Origin: Amphibalanus amphitrite
Lineage: Eukaryota > Arthropoda > Thecostraca > Balanomorpha > Balanidae
DNA: 64,000 nt
Assembly: GCF_019059575.1 (NCBI RefSeq)
Contig: NW_024882719.1
Coordinates: 147,954-211,953, forward strand
Direction of reading: 5' to 3'
Shown: positions 10,901 to 23,100 of the stretch, piece after piece
How the letters are laid out: every line of letters starts with the position of its first letter
Numbering within the stretch: position 1 is the first letter of the stretch
The notes under the pieces: model-generated
Told to the model about the DNA's origin: nothing
Seen by the model: only the letters and a program-made list of their open reading frames with translations
Database searches by the model: none
Made by a program: the position numbers and the translations under genes

Positions 10901-13900
10901 GGAACGGCCGGCAGTTCGGCCGACCTTGGCTGGCCGGCGGCCGCCTGTGAGTGTCCGCCTGCGAGCAGGGCTGCTCGGCCAGCCGGGTATACCTACCGGA
11001 CCGTTACCGACCGGACTGCAGGGCCGGGCGGCGGACAGGGCTGGGCGGACGGTTCTGACCGCACCCTCCAGCGGCTGCCAGCCGGCGGCGAGTCAGGACG
11101 TGGTGCTGGTTATGGCTGGATGGTCAGCGCAGCGGGCATCAGAGCTGGAGGTTTTTTTTTTTATCTATGACATGACGGAGACCAGTAGACAGGAAACTAG
11201 CATGGAGGAGGAGCTTGCATTGAAGATTGAGCAGTTACGAGGGGCTTCTGTTGAGTCTTTCGAAATAGTGAGCGGGCAGCTGGATTGTCGACTGTTGGCA
11301 ATGATGCAAAGCCTTGGTCGTCCAGAGCCGATGATGTGCGTGACGCTCCTCACTGCCGTGGCTAGAGCCGGGGATAGTACCCCAGCACGCACGACTCGTA
11401 GAGACCACACGCATCCGACCAGGCGGAAATACGAGCTCTACCAGATAAAAGTGCGTGCTTCGCTGCAAATACGCCGCTGCAGCATTTTTATTTGACAGGA
11501 CGCAAACATGCAAACGACAGGTTTACTACATCGAGCACATAACGTGAGCAGTGGGCAACAGATGATGTATTGATCATCCGGAAGGTACTGACGAATAGCT
11601 GCGGACGACAAATTGCTTATTACCGTAAGCAGCATGCCAGTTGTACCTCCAGCCGGTTGGCGCTACTGAAAAACCTGGCTAATCTCCGCATTGGAATTGG
11701 ATAGAAGGCTGACAGCACATTTGCGACCAGCATCGAGGCAAGGTAATATAAGTCACGCTCGTCGCCTAATCCATTTTTCCCGTGATAGGAAAATACCACG
11801 CGAGAGAGTGCCAGGTCAACTCTTTCTGCACAGCCACCCTGGCTCTCTGTTCTTCCTTACTGCTCAAATTGCCTGCACTGGACCAATTATCCCGTCTCGG
11901 TGACTGCTGTTCGGACGCCGGGACTGGTCGGTCGTGACACCAGCACGGTGACAAAGAACGGGTCGTCCTGCTCCGACCACTTCAGCGGGAGGGGACGTGA
12001 GCGAACGAGCACGGTCCGCTGGGCACGCCACTGGAGCGGCACTGCGCGCAGCCGGGGCGGGGGCGGGGGCGGCCAGCGTGACCAAGACGGCATCAAAACT
12101 GGGGATTCCACACAACGGCTCACTTCCTCAACTCTGGCGTTAGTGGCTGAGAAAAGTAGCCGGCCTTCCAAGTCCGCTTGATGATGCAAGGCGTTGCGCA
12201 ATGGCCATGCGGGTTAACCACATGATCGCCGCCGCGCCGCCGCGCTGGAGTGCGCTGACTGCCGGTCTCGGCGTACTTTCGAGCACGGCGGGACCGTTTG
12301 CCGTCGAGAGGCAGGAAGTGGTTTGTGCGCGGAGCGAAGCGTGCTACCTGTCCCTCCGAGGCGCCCGGCTCACAGCCGAGGCGGCAGGCGGCGTGTCGAA
12401 CTCGACGGCTTTTTACGCGGCCAAAAACCCGCTCACTAATCGCATAGTACCTTCACCAGGAGGCACTTTGGTCCCGCTAGCGATCTGAATAGCCTCGCCG
12501 GGTCAACGCTTGGGGAACAATGCGACCGTGGCGAACAGTTCGTTAGCGAGGTCGTCCGGCGACAGAAGGCGTGCGAGGTGTGCGGCGGATGCCGGCTGAT
12601 TAATATGCCGCCGGGGGACTGGTGCGGCGCGAACGACGCACTTCTATCCGCCTCATGAGCTGGCGGTCGCGCTCCAGCAGGCGTCGTGCAGGTTCTCGCC
12701 CGCCTCCCATCTCGGTTCGCTGGATGAGAGGTCACACATTAGCTTCACTCATCATAATAGAGCTTCCCTGTAAAGTGCATTTCATCTATCACGACGTGCT
12801 CGAAGATCAGACTAATGTAGCGTGAACGGTTTGCCGGGAGGACTAACAGTGTGCCGTCTCTCTCATACAGATGTCCCGTCGACTACGAGATCATGGGCCC
12901 GTTCAACTACAGCGAGACCAAGAACTCGGCGAAGGTGAACTTCCAGGCGCACAAGTTCCCGTACACTGCCTCCGTGTATTACCAGTGCAACGTGCGACTC
13001 TGCCTCAAACACACGGGCGGCTGCGACGATGTGGTAAGTGCTTCCAACAAAAACTAAACTCTTGTTTAATAACCACTCATACACAAACGTGCAAATACTT
13101 TTAAAATGTAAATTAAATGCTACATAAGAATGTTACTTAACATAAGGGTTTCAATAAAATTGATGAGCAAATGTATAGAAAAAAATACGTTCTAAGTAAT
13201 AACAGTAGATGATTGCTTGTTGAGCCAAATGGTGCCCAAAGTTATCATGTTTCACCAGCAATAAATGTCTAATATTTTGATGGGCAGTGAGCACTAGACA
13301 GAACTTGTGTCCCCTTATTATTGTGCCGTACCTCCAGACGTCTGACAAAACATTTCTCACATTCTCCCCACGTCTTTCCGTTCTCACCATTCTCCTTACG
13401 TCTCCCGTTCTCACTGCTCTCACCGTTCCCGTTTTCTCTCCCGCCAGCCCCCGGTGTGTGAGGACGGCACGAACCTGCGTCGTCGCCGACGGGCGGTGGA
13501 GAACGCCACCGTCACCGACCTGGAGACGGACGACGAGCCCGTCATCGAGGTGTTCCACGGACTCTACGTCAACGAGGGCGAGGAACTGCCCGAGGACGAC
13601 CCCAACGGACCGCTCTCCAGGGTACGTATAGCGCGGGTTCCATCCCGGATTATTAACCAGCACTGCACCGTACCAGTCCGTATCGCCACTTACTGACGCG
13701 TGGCGATCCGTATCCTGACCGTACCGCTTCGTTCCGACCGGTATCGACCTGCACGTACTCAACAAAACCTAACCTTACCGTTTCGCAATGATCTGTCCCA
13801 CCCGTGCCCTTCCTAACTGGTACGGTAACGCCTCACGCCGCCCCGTATCATGGCCCGTGCCGTCATTATTTTGACCGATGAAGCTGCATCCGTGTGCCGT

Positions 13901-14651
13901 CGAATTATCGCCGCTTCTCAGCTACGTGCTACGATTTAATGATGGGCGTTGCATGAGGCGCTTTCATCGAGCAGGCATGCGTCCCATAAAATTGTTGACA
14001 CCAAGCGGCCGAGAGGGAACGTCCCTTTTCCTATTTCAGGGCATTGTTGATGTTTTTGTAGCGGCAATGTGCGCTCATCGAACGATGAAGGCGTATCTGT
14101 TTTTATCGGCTCAGACCGTATTTACGACCGACACATCTTTCATTGGTGGGGGCAAAAAACGCACTACGTGGTGATCGTCGACCCGTGTGCACTCAAACAC
14201 GCGAGCGTAATCATACGGTCACACTGAATAACGGTGATCTTACGCTCTGCTGAGAAAAGGTGCCCGATTAGAGGTGCATAAAAGGCATCCTTTCGAACCA
14301 CTCTCAATAAATGCGCGGCTGAAGTGGTTGCTAGCTTGGAGCGATATTTGATTGCTGTACCAGAACGGAGTGAGGTATCATTTGCTGATTTTCATCGTGT
14401 CCCTGTTTGAGTTGTTCACGGTGTGCTTTTCTGGTCGGCAGGACGACTTGGACGAGGACGACATCCTCTGTATTTCACCTCGGACGTTCGCCATCGCCAT
14501 CGCCATCGTCGGCCTGCTGCTGATGATTGCCGTCGTCGTCGCCATCATGGTCATCATTAGTCGGCGGCGGCGACGCAAGGAGGCCTCTGCCGCCGGCAGC
14601 TCCATCTACTCGGGGCCGTACACAAACACCGCCTACTCGCACTCCAGCTAG
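7959..14651 (+). CDS. ZP-domain transmembrane protein, last four exons (5' part not found)
   Basis: Exons 7959-8186, 12871-13033, 13448-13621 and 14442-14651 join with GT-AG borders and matching phases (2, 0, 0). The reading starts mid-codon, so upstream exons exist; they are probably left of the window or not recognisable. The first two exons form the C-terminal half of a zona pellucida module: TCTMRIYS, VDCIVRD, the hallmark GCPVDY, then VYYQCNVRLC and GGCDD, with paired cysteines. Exon 3 has PVCED followed by RRRRR, a furin-type cleavage site placed as in other ZP proteins. Exon 4 has an acidic segment, a ~25-residue hydrophobic helix (TFAIAIAIVGLLLMIAVVVA and onward), a basic stop-transfer cluster and a short Ser/Tyr-rich tail. 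In arthropods such proteins are shed apically, polymerise and link epidermis to cuticle. The exact orthologue is not identified. Confidence 0.88.
8187..12870 (+). other. Large intron of the ZP gene
   Basis: The donor GTGAGT at 8187 pairs with the acceptor TCTCATACAG ending at 12870, and the codon split between them gives Gly, completing the GCPVDY motif. The intron contains the TA-flanked foldback element at 9611-10199. A small AGATCT-based palindrome lies near 8228-8262. Several GC-rich open frames (for example 10640-11170, 10926-11495 and 11887-12201) have no recognisable domain and I do not count them as genes. Nothing else is identified. Confidence 0.85.
9611..10199. mobile_element. Mariner/Tc1-like foldback element with ~250-bp inverted arms
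   Basis: The ends are CAGGGTGACACAAAAAAACG on the left and its complement on the right, each flanked by TA (9609-9610 and 10200-10201), the target duplication of Tc1/mariner elements. The left arm (9611 to about 9860) is complementary to about 9945-10199 with scattered mismatches. Inside the arms a stretch reads FARRMQVCL and, in a neighbouring frame, RRGAHLEHIVE, which resembles the C-terminal end of arthropod mariner-type transposases. It therefore seems to be an inverted duplication of a transposon end, not a full element, and encodes no complete transposase. It sits within the ZP gene intron. Confidence 0.85.
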
Positions 14652-15540
14652 GCACTGAGCCGACGGCGCTCGGAACAGAGAAATGAGTGGAGTAGGTGGC
14701 GCTGCGCGTCTGTGAGGCGCTGGACAGATGGCGCGCAGGTAGCGGACCGGGTCTGACGGTCACGAGGCATTTTGCGCTTCTGCCAACAAGATATTCTTCC
14801 TCGCGATCGCTGGAGACGTGTCTCTTGAATAACGGAGCCCAGGACGAGCTGAGGGACCTCGCACACCGCGACCAGCCCAGTGACAGTGAACTGAATGATA
14901 TATGAGCTGACAGGCCGTTTGTCAGCAGCGCCGAGGTCGAAGCCTCCGTGCCAGTATCTGCCGCGCTGGGCCGCGAGCTGCTGCTATCACCCCTGTCTGC
15001 TATTTTTACCGAGTCAGTGTTTCACGTCCTCTCAGCTCGCTCGTGTACTGCCGCCTGGGCTCCCTCGTTCTCGAGACGCGGCTGTTGGTAGCGGTTTGCG
15101 CCCCGCACGCTGACACTGCCCTCTGTTGGTGGATATGGCAGAACACGTCGGGGCACTGCCGCTACCTTCTCATAAACAATTCTCAATGGGTGGAGTGTCT
15201 GATCAGGCATTACCGCCTGTATTGAATGTGTGTGCGAGGCTAGATGAGTTATGTACGGCGTGTGTTCTACAGCGTTCCGTGTATGTTTTGTAGCGAAGGT
15301 GATATACAAGAGGCTGCAGTATGTTGCCTCTGTTCTCTGTATCTCATTACCCTGCCACAATTCCTCTGCCGTTTACGTGCTAGTTTGTTGAGAGTCTTTG
15401 TGTGGATGAAGCGGACGTGCGTCTTATGCCAGTGCAGTTATTGCAATGTGTACGCCAAATGATGGGCATCGAAGGGGTACTCATTCCCCGGTCTATTTAG
15501 TGTGTCACTGTAGATATCCATTTGCTAATGTTGAAATAAA
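14652..15540 (+). other. Probable 3' untranslated region of the ZP gene
   Basis: After the TAG at 14649-14651 no further coding potential is seen, and the first good AATAAA lies at 15535-15540, giving a 3' UTR of about 0.9 kb. A GT-rich stretch follows. Transcript data are needed to confirm the end. Two CTCF-like motifs lie just after the stop codon (14694-14702 and 14726-14734). Confidence 0.55.
14694..14734 (+). promoter_or_regulatory. Two CTCF-like motifs
   Basis: AGGTGGCGC at 14694-14702 (within TAGGTGGCGCTG) and AGATGGCGC at 14726-14734 both match the AG[AG]TGGCGC core of insect CTCF insulator sites. They lie just past the ZP gene stop codon. Binding is inferred from sequence only. Confidence 0.4.
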
Positions 15541-15639
15541 TACTGTAAGGTTTCATATTATTTCTATGACATCAGTCACCAGCCGCGGTATGAGGAAATA
15601 CCAATAGAAGGTTGGTTACGGTAGTTGTTCGTGTTTTTT

Positions 15640-16366
15640 TTTTCGGTCTAACGAAAGCATTCGACCGAAAGCAAGAAAGAGAGACATTGGGCGATCCCCA
15701 CTGTGAATCCTCGCAGTGGCTGAGCCCATCCTAATGGAACGTGACTCGGGAGGGGCCTAGCAAGACAAGCTACTCAGCTACTCGGTCGTTCCAGAAGGAC
15801 GTGCTCTCAATTTGTCTTCCTTCACAGGTGTCTAGGCAGAGGGCGACCGTCAGTCCCGATACATTAGTGCGAACAAGGATGCATAACTTATGTTAGTAGG
15901 GCTATATGTAAGTACCTATCAAGACTTGCACTTTCGGTCTAGCGAAACCTTTGTGGGTATGTGTAAGGGACGAAAGGATTTTAGGAATTAGAGGGAAGAC
16001 ATTGATCTGGTCACAGGTCAGCTCCATCCCCATGGTGCTGCAGTGCCGGGACTGAGCTCATACAGGGGACTTTGGACAGGCCTCCCAGCCCCGCTAACGG
16101 TCATACCACCGCACATCGGCCTGCTCCTGAGAAGCTTTTGGGTTAGACTCTTTCGGTCCGACGAGGCCATTTCAAAGCCGGAAGGATGCTAGGAATTAGG
16201 AGGAGACATTGGTCTGGGCGGGCACCCTGGTGCTCCGTCAGGGCTAAGCCCATCCATCGTGGACAGGCCACCCAGTCCCCAGACGGTCACCGCCCCCGGA
16301 TACGGATCTGCTCATAGGGGAGCTACCCATGTGGGATAAAGGTGACCGTCCAGCCCGGAACAGGGT
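15640..16366. repeat. Degenerate ~270-bp tandem repeat, left part
   Basis: Starts such as TTTCGGTCTAACGAAA (about 15642), TTTCGGTCTAGCGAAA (about 15930) and TTTCGGTCCGACGAGG (about 16158) are each followed by GGAATTAG and GAGACATTGG-type segments and then a CCCAGTCCCC-like block. This suggests three diverged copies of a 230-290 bp unit. A fourth partial copy resumes after the TTAA element, at 17363-17500. No coding function is seen. Confidence 0.6.
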
Positions 16367-17362
16367 TTAACCCTATTCCTGGCGGGGGGGGGGGCCTCAG
16401 GAGCCCCCCCCGGAGGTTTTTTGGTTATTTCTCCCAAACGCGTTGAGCTAGGAAGCTCAAATTTTCTGACTTTTCCTAAAAGGCTTCTACGCAACATGTC
16501 TGAAAATTTTGAGTTGATCTGACCTCAGGTCAGGTCACCAGAGGCGGTTTGGTGACCCTACCTCAGAAAAGTTTGCAATCACGCCAGAGCTAGAGTTTTT
16601 GACCGATCAATTTCTTCTCTTCAGGCTTTAGTAAGGGTACCAGTATGTGCAATTTGTATATCTCGGAATTTTGATATCGGTGACCTAAGGTCAGGTCAGT
16701 TTCGCGACCTCCCCATTATAAGTCAATGGGGGAAAATCAACTCCCTGTTTTTACCACTAAAACGGGTCGGAATGGCCCCATATACCATACATGACTTCAT
16801 ATACGATCAACCTTCACTACCTTGAGGTCTGTTTTGCTGTTGGGCAGCTGTGAGGTCATGTGACGTCATCAAAGGTCACCAAAGGTTTTTGGCCAATAAC
16901 TCCGTACAGGAACAAGATACAGACGCATGGATGATCTCATTGTGTTCAGCTCGTCAAGACGCATCGAATGATATATATGATGACCTCGAGGTCACGTGAC
17001 CTGAGGTCAACCTTTGACCTTGACCTTTCGAGGTCAACATAAATATCATTCGATGCGGATTGACGAGAGGATCACGATGATGCCCTTAGTTTGTTCCTAT
17101 CTTGACTAATTCGAAAGTTATTCAAGAAAAACTCTCTCCATATCTAGCGCCGCCATTTTGACTTTTTCGACCCCTGTGACGTCATCTTTGACCTGACCTG
17201 AAAATGACCTTTGTAAAAATTGTAGATCTTGACCGTGCGTATCCGATGCCGTCTACCGTTTGTCGCTGCGATGTGTAGTTTTTGAGATCTGAAGGGGGGG
17301 CCGAATCGGCCCCCCCCCCGCCAGTTTCTTGTCCCGGCGGAGCCCGCCAGGAATAGGGTTAA
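16367..17362. mobile_element. TTAA-flanked piggyBac-like non-autonomous element (996 bp)
   Basis: TTAA lies at both ends and the terminal inverted repeat TTAACCCTATTCCTGGCGGG is nearly perfect. The CCCT after TTAA resembles the piggyBac terminus. Just inside each end is a G-tract/C-tract hairpin; at the right end GGGGGGGCCGAATCGGCCCC spans about 17294-17313. The body has no transposase frame but many AGGTCA/TGACCT hexamers, including AGGTCACGTGACCT at 16989-17002. It split a copy of the ~270-bp repeat, whose CCGTCCAGCCCG segment is seen on both sides. Confidence 0.8.
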
Positions 17363-18365
17363 GGTGTGGATGAGAAATATTCGACTTTCTTGAGGATGGA
17401 AACTATTAGATGGAGGTCCTGAGCAGCTACTCAACTCGGATGAAGGTGATCGTCCAGCCCGAATCAGAGATTAGGGGCATGGAGGAGAAGGATTTAGCCG
17501 TCCTGAATCCTGAGGATGGAAAAGATGGAACGGTTCCCTCAATTTTGCTGCACCTTTACATACCAATACGGGTTCAAAACTAAATTTATCAATGGGCAAT
17601 AACAATATTTCTAGACCATAGACCATAATGCAGCGTCTACTGCGTATGCCTCTCGTTGCACCAAACAACGCATGCCTACAGATGGCGCCACATTTGCAGG
17701 CTAGGTCACCAAAATGTACCAGATGCTGCTGCACTGCCTGGCTAGCTGCGGCATGCAGATGGCGCCATGTTCGCTGATTGAAGTCTCCAATGATAGGAAA
17801 ACGCTGGGTTGCAGAATGCAGATGGCGCTAGTTATATCATCACCAGTAACTAAAGGCAGCTCTGGGCGGGTCCGTCAAGGCATCCCATATTCAGCCCGGA
17901 TTCAGCCCAGATTCGGATTTTGGGACGCCTCGGATGCACTTGAAAGTGACACACAACATAACCCTTGCAGTGTGGAATACGTGACTCAATTTTTTGTGTC
18001 AATCTTTGCCGTTTGACATAAAGGTACGAGCTCAACAAAGGACAATAACCCCCAAAATCTGCACAGCAGATTGTGGCCGGTGAAGCCAGAGTGCTGAACA
18101 ACGGGCACCAACGGCGACTCGCCAGGACCTGGACCTACTTTACCATTATCGATAAGGGTCACGCGCTGACCTTAGGCCATTGGGGTCGGGTAGAAAACCT
18201 TTGCACAACAGCATTAGCGCATAGTGTATTACAGCATCTAGTATAATAAATGTAATTCATTACACCACGGTAAAACGTTTCAATGAGGATGCTATCCAGC
18301 CCTCATCTACAAGGTGGGGTGTCAGCGAGAGAACTTCCCGATTGGCTCGTAACCTTAGTATATTC
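17363..18365. other. Repeat remnant and three CTCF-like motifs; no gene
   Basis: The first ~140 bp continue the ~270-bp repeat. AGATGGCGC occurs at 17680-17688, 17757-17765 and 17820-17828, in different local contexts and with spacings of 77 and 63 bp, so this is not a simple tandem repeat. No open frame here has a recognisable domain. Confidence 0.6.
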
Positions 18366-19272
18366 TTAACCCTCGCATGTGTGCGGCGTTTTCCAGCTTC
18401 TAATGTGTAGGGGGGGGGGGGGGTCGGTTGGACCCCCCTTGCCGTTTGGCCCCTGATCGAGCTAGAGCTTCGCGGAAAAAACGAGCGTGTTGCCCGTGAC
18501 GAGAGGAAGCCGATGATACCCAATTTTAATGTCCTAGGTCATTGGTTGACCTTCCAGGTCAGGTCAATGACCCAAAGTCGGGAAAATCGGGACCTATTAG
18601 AAAGTCGTAAAGTGTGGCTGCTAAGGGGTTTTTCGGGGTGCTGATCACGAAAATCGTGTTAGTTTTGATCACAGATGATGTCTTTAAGCATTTAGACCAG
18701 GTCTCGGGTCAGGCCAGGTCAGGTCAATCAGTAGGCGTCGTGACGTGTATTCGTAGTACGTGTCAACCGCCTCTGACAGCTTCGTAACATGTTACGAAGG
18801 CACCGAAACTACTTCGTAAATGTTCAAATGCTTGCTAAATTCGAATTCAGCTCCAAAAACTAGCCTAGAAACATGTAAAACTCGAAAAAGTGAACCGAGG
18901 TCACCCGAGGTCACCAAAGGTCAATGACCTGACCTGACCTTCAGATGACCTTGACACCCACCCTAATGCATGGGAGCAACATCAAATCACATGTTTGAAC
19001 GTTTGAAACCACGAAAAGCTTGCAAACGCGCGGCTAATGCGAGCCGACGTACGCCGAATCGCGATTCCGGCCAAACATGGTCTCGGAAAAGAGGTCACAG
19101 GTCAAAGGTCATTTGGGTCAGGGTCATGAAATTTTCAGGGTAGGTGTCAAATTGATCAATGCGAGGGTACTGAAAGTTTCGTCGCGATCGGCCGCTTTTT
19201 ACGCGAGTTATTTGCGAAAAACCATGGGGGGGTCCATCCGACCCCCCCCCCCCCTACACATGCGAGGGTTAA
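18366..19272. mobile_element. TTAA-flanked piggyBac-like element (907 bp), AGGTCA-rich
   Basis: Left end TTAACCCTCGCATGTGT at 18366; right end CACATGCGAGGGTTAA ending at 19272. Subterminal hairpins are a G tract, then TCGGTTGGAC and a C tract near 18410-18437 on the left, and a G tract, then TCCATCCGAC and a C tract near 19227-19252 on the right. No protein is encoded. It holds a perfect inverted AGGTCA pair with 1-bp spacer at 18918-18930 and three direct AGGTCA copies with 1-bp spacers at 19092-19111. The left terminus has a ~25-bp internal insertion or duplication. Confidence 0.85.
18918..19111. promoter_or_regulatory. Candidate nuclear-receptor sites (IR1 and DR1)
   Basis: AGGTCA-A-TGACCT at 18918-18930 is the idealised IR1 palindrome bound by EcR/USP in vitro. 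At 19092-19111 three AGGTCA hexamers follow one another with single-base spacers (DR1). Both lie inside a transposon, so they may reflect element biology and not host regulation. Confidence 0.4.
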
Positions 19273-19416
19273 ATATCTTAGTTTATCAAGTTAAACTTCA
19301 GCAACGCGGAAGCACAATCGATGCAAATCAAGCCTAACGGGTCAAGGTTATGGTATAATAAAAAGGTCCCAAAAGACTGCAAGTCATGTTCATTGTTCAA
19401 TCAAATAGTCGACATA

Positions 19417-20117
19417 GTACCAGTATAACGCCTTTTGGGGCGACTAACGGAGCGAGCGAGAGGGTGAGCCTTGCACGTGCGAAATTTCGAGGGGGTACCT
19501 CCAGCTGACTTGTACACGGCACCCTACTAACCGGTCTCTAGCGATGTGCCAAATTTGAGCATAATCGGCCCAGCCGTTCTCGAGATCTGGAAGCGGCACC
19601 CTGCACGTGCGCACGTGCAAAATGGGTCCCAACTGACTTTTGCACTGCACCCTACTAACCGGTCCCTAACCATGTACCAAATTTGAGCGCCATCGGTCCA
19701 GCCGTTCTCGAGATCTGGAATCGACCCCTGCACGTGCGCACGTGCAGCAGCACCCCAACTCTGGCACATGGATATGCATTGCCTAGTGGGTGCCTAGCTA
19801 CATGCCAACTTTCAGCGCAATCGGCCAAGTAGTTACCGAGATATTGCAACAATTACAAAAGTGACACCTCTTCGTTTTGCACGTGGCACGTGCATAAGGG
19901 GTCACCCACATGCATCGGGAATAGTCCAATACTTGGTAGAAGGAATGAAGCTACCCTACAAAAATTACCGCATGTAAATCGGTCAAGTGGTTGCTGAGAT
20001 ATAAGCGTCGCAAAAGCGTGACCACGGCCGGCCGGCCGGCCGGCCGGCCGGCCGCTCATACTCAGAAATTTCCGTTAATCTAAGGAAAGACTACGCTCGC
20101 TTCGCTCGCTCCGTAAC
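19417..20117. mobile_element. GC-rich repeat with CACGTG palindromes and GAGCGAGCGAG ends (copy 1)
   Basis: It begins near TACCAGTATAACGCCTTTTGG and ends with GCTCGCTCCGTAAC. The left TAACGGAGCGAGCGAG (19445) is complementary to the right end. The body repeats a ~120-170 bp module: a CGAGATCTGGAA segment, then the palindromic TGCACGTGCGCACGTGCA, then a TACTAACCGGTC segment. A (GGCC)n run lies at about 20028-20055. Related sequence fills intron 1 of the second cuticle gene (41760-42760). The class is unknown and no transposase is present. Open frames read from the opposite strand reflect the internal repeats. Confidence 0.7.
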
Positions 20118-23100
20118 AACATGCGCTATAAAGTCAAACAGCTGAAATCAGGGCTAGCACACAATAAAAACTCGGAGCATCAAACACTGGAACGTCCAAG
20201 ATGAGAAGGCATGTGTCTCTGCGCTAGTGCGCTCATGTAAGGCACGCTGCCTTCCACCCGAAGATGTGTCCAAACAAGGCCAAGCCCGCTATGACGGAGG
20301 GTTTCTTTGCCTGCGTTGTAATGCATATGAGCGCTTTAACCGATCAGCTCATTTCTGGCGAACTATCGCACCCAGCATCCGCATGCGTGCTTTCTGCGTT
20401 TGCTGCATGGGTGTCAATCAACACTGATTAGTGATCACCTACAGTCCACAGCAGAAGTAATGTGGGGTTTCAGTCATGGGTATGTTCTGCTTCTGAAGCT
20501 TAGGAACGATTAGCCAGACTACAATGAAACTTTGAATGTAGCTTACATATATGTATCGTCACGTTTGCAGCTGCAACTTTAGCTATTGACATCTTCTTTT
20601 CGATCACTCCGCATTAAACAATCGCCAGTCAAAGCCAACCGTTAAGATTGGTAAAACCCTACATTACTTTAGCGGTGGGCTGTACCTACTACCTTTGAAA
20701 CAAAGAGTTTGCTTTGTTTCTCTGAAAATGGACAGTGGGCACACTTCAATTATGCAACGACCTATGCCTACAGTAGCTCCTTCTTCCTTTATAACCCCCT
20801 AACTTTTATCCATGAATCAATTAATTTCATGCTGTCGCGCAACTATATACAAATGAATACAACTGTCCTGTGATAAGTCACATTCGATTATTAGGAATGT
20901 CAATGTTCACATTAGCATCAAATGTCCACAGTCGCTAAACTCACAGGCTCTTGTACAATATGTAAATTAATGTGCATTAGGCAACACATACCCATTGGTC
21001 ATAGGCATTTTTTCAAAGGCCTTACGTGACGGTCATTTGCACTGGTCACCTGACCTGTGGGCTGCAACATTCCGGTCATCAATCCCACACCACGTGACAG
21101 ACAGGGCCCACGCTGACACGGAGAAACCACGTGATGTATCTCATGGTACACCGCCAGTACAGAGAAGAGCGCCAGGTATGTCCGCTGCACGGTCGTCCCC
21201 GGAAATTCCATTAGGTCACCCGACCGGAAAGCAAACTTCCCCGGGGTGAGAAAGGTCGCAACATCTCAAGGCCGTCACGCACAGTAGCGTTAGCACGTTC
21301 AGTCAGACACCCCTGACATTAGGACATCTTGGCTCGCGGTGATTCATGCAAACTGTTTCGGGAAACACATTTGGGTGAGTACTTGGCTGGCTGTGGATGA
21401 GAGCAGCACGAGTTGGATGGATGTGAAGCAACTTCTCCTCCTAGCTAGAAGCCGTCATCAGCGGGCTTGGTGTGAATTAGAATTAGTCCAAACCTGAAGG
21501 TCAGCTATATGGTAAGTGGGAAAAGTAGCACCTTGCCATGCTACAACTCCCGGCACCACTACTTCCCTGCACAGTCATACAACACCATCAATCAGCTGAC
21601 GCAACAACACAAGTGACACCAAGTTCGCATTCAGAGCCTCTGTCATAGCCTCTGTCAGCTTACACAGACACTGTCACATGACTCTGCAGTCAGCTGACAC
21701 AGTTAGTTTCTGTCACATGACGCAAGTCAGGTCGACCAAGGGCGGGTCAGTGTGCCCGGCTCAGTTAGAAGACGCCCCATGAGCTCCAAGGGGTGGCATG
21801 GATTGCAAAACTGACCGCATTCGGGTCCCAAAGTCAATGGAACCCCAACCGGTTCTTACATTGCAGGAGTACGATATATTATGACGTTTGAAAAGGGATA
21901 GAGGACCAGAGCAGATCAAGAATGTATCGTAAGAAAGTGTAGAATGTGGCTGGCTAAATAACCATTTAGTTTATTGCGAAAAAATGAATGCTATTTCTTA
22001 TCAGTGACAAACTTCGATTGAGGTTCATGACCTCACTGGAAGTATGAATAAAGCCAATCAGGGTGCATCGTCAGCACTAGCAAATAAATCAAAATATATG
22101 CGTCCGTAATCGTTAGTTACATTGCAGCAAACACAATTTGTAATTGTTATTACCTATCACCTCACCCGTTAGGCCAGGCCTGATTTGATTTTGAATATTC
22201 TCGAAAACTGGAATTTTATGTTTTAAGTTGATAAAAGGAACGTTTGGGAATGTATGAAAGCTCAGCCAATATCGTAGACGTCTGAAAATAATATGTGCAT
22301 ATTTAAATATCGTACCTTCTCCAGCTACGAGCCGTGAGAAGCACACGCTGTTTTGGAGGGCGTGTCGAATGCGTGCGCCTCTGAGCACAGGGTGCTTGTT
22401 ACAAGGCACATTTTCCGCGAGCATCGCAGACGTTAATTGTTCGTCGTCACGCATCTGTTTTCACTTTCACTGCATGTCCGTGCAGTGTGTATGGTTTACA
22501 GACTGGGATCATATGTTAACGGACGAGATCATATGTCGACGACACTAGGATCATCTTCACGGCCTTTAGACTCATGTCTGTCCAGCTCGACCCAATTTGA
22601 AAGTGAATCAGGATCTCATCACCGTCCGCCGAGAAGGGCATCGGCTGTTGTAAGCAGGCTTAACCCTAACCAGCCATGTGTAACCGTTATGAGAAGAGCG
22701 GGGAGAGCGGCAATGAGGAAAACACGAATGGCTGCGAGTTCGCATTTCGTTTTCGGTGACACGTGTGAGCCGCATTCAGAGCACGGGAACGTCTCTGTCG
22801 ACACAGCCATTGTGCCGAAACCGGGCGTCGTCTCGCGGCGGGTTACTAGACAGTGTCGCCAGGGCGTGTCAGACAGGGTATTCACGGGACGCCGTGACTG
22901 CCCGGCGTCTCGCCAACTCTCCCGCGACCTGACCCCGGGGTCACGCCGAGGTCACAGCGGTCGAAAGTCTCCCCTTTCCTGCCGTGACATCATCGGGACG
23001 GGCTGACCGTGTCCGCAGAGCGTCCATCGTGACTTCCGCCCTCTCCGTGATGCAAAATAGATTGTCCCCATGAAATTTAATAACGACGCCATCTCAAACA

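Noticed and set aside
10640-11495. GC-rich open frames inside the ZP intron (176 and 189 codons)
   Set aside because: No recognisable domain, compositionally biased, no supporting splice sites; chance frames in GC-rich DNA are likely.
19444-19852. Overlapping minus-strand frames with repeated FQISRTAGP-like residues
   Set aside because: They follow the internal repeats of the CACGTG family; no start, splice or domain evidence supports a protein.
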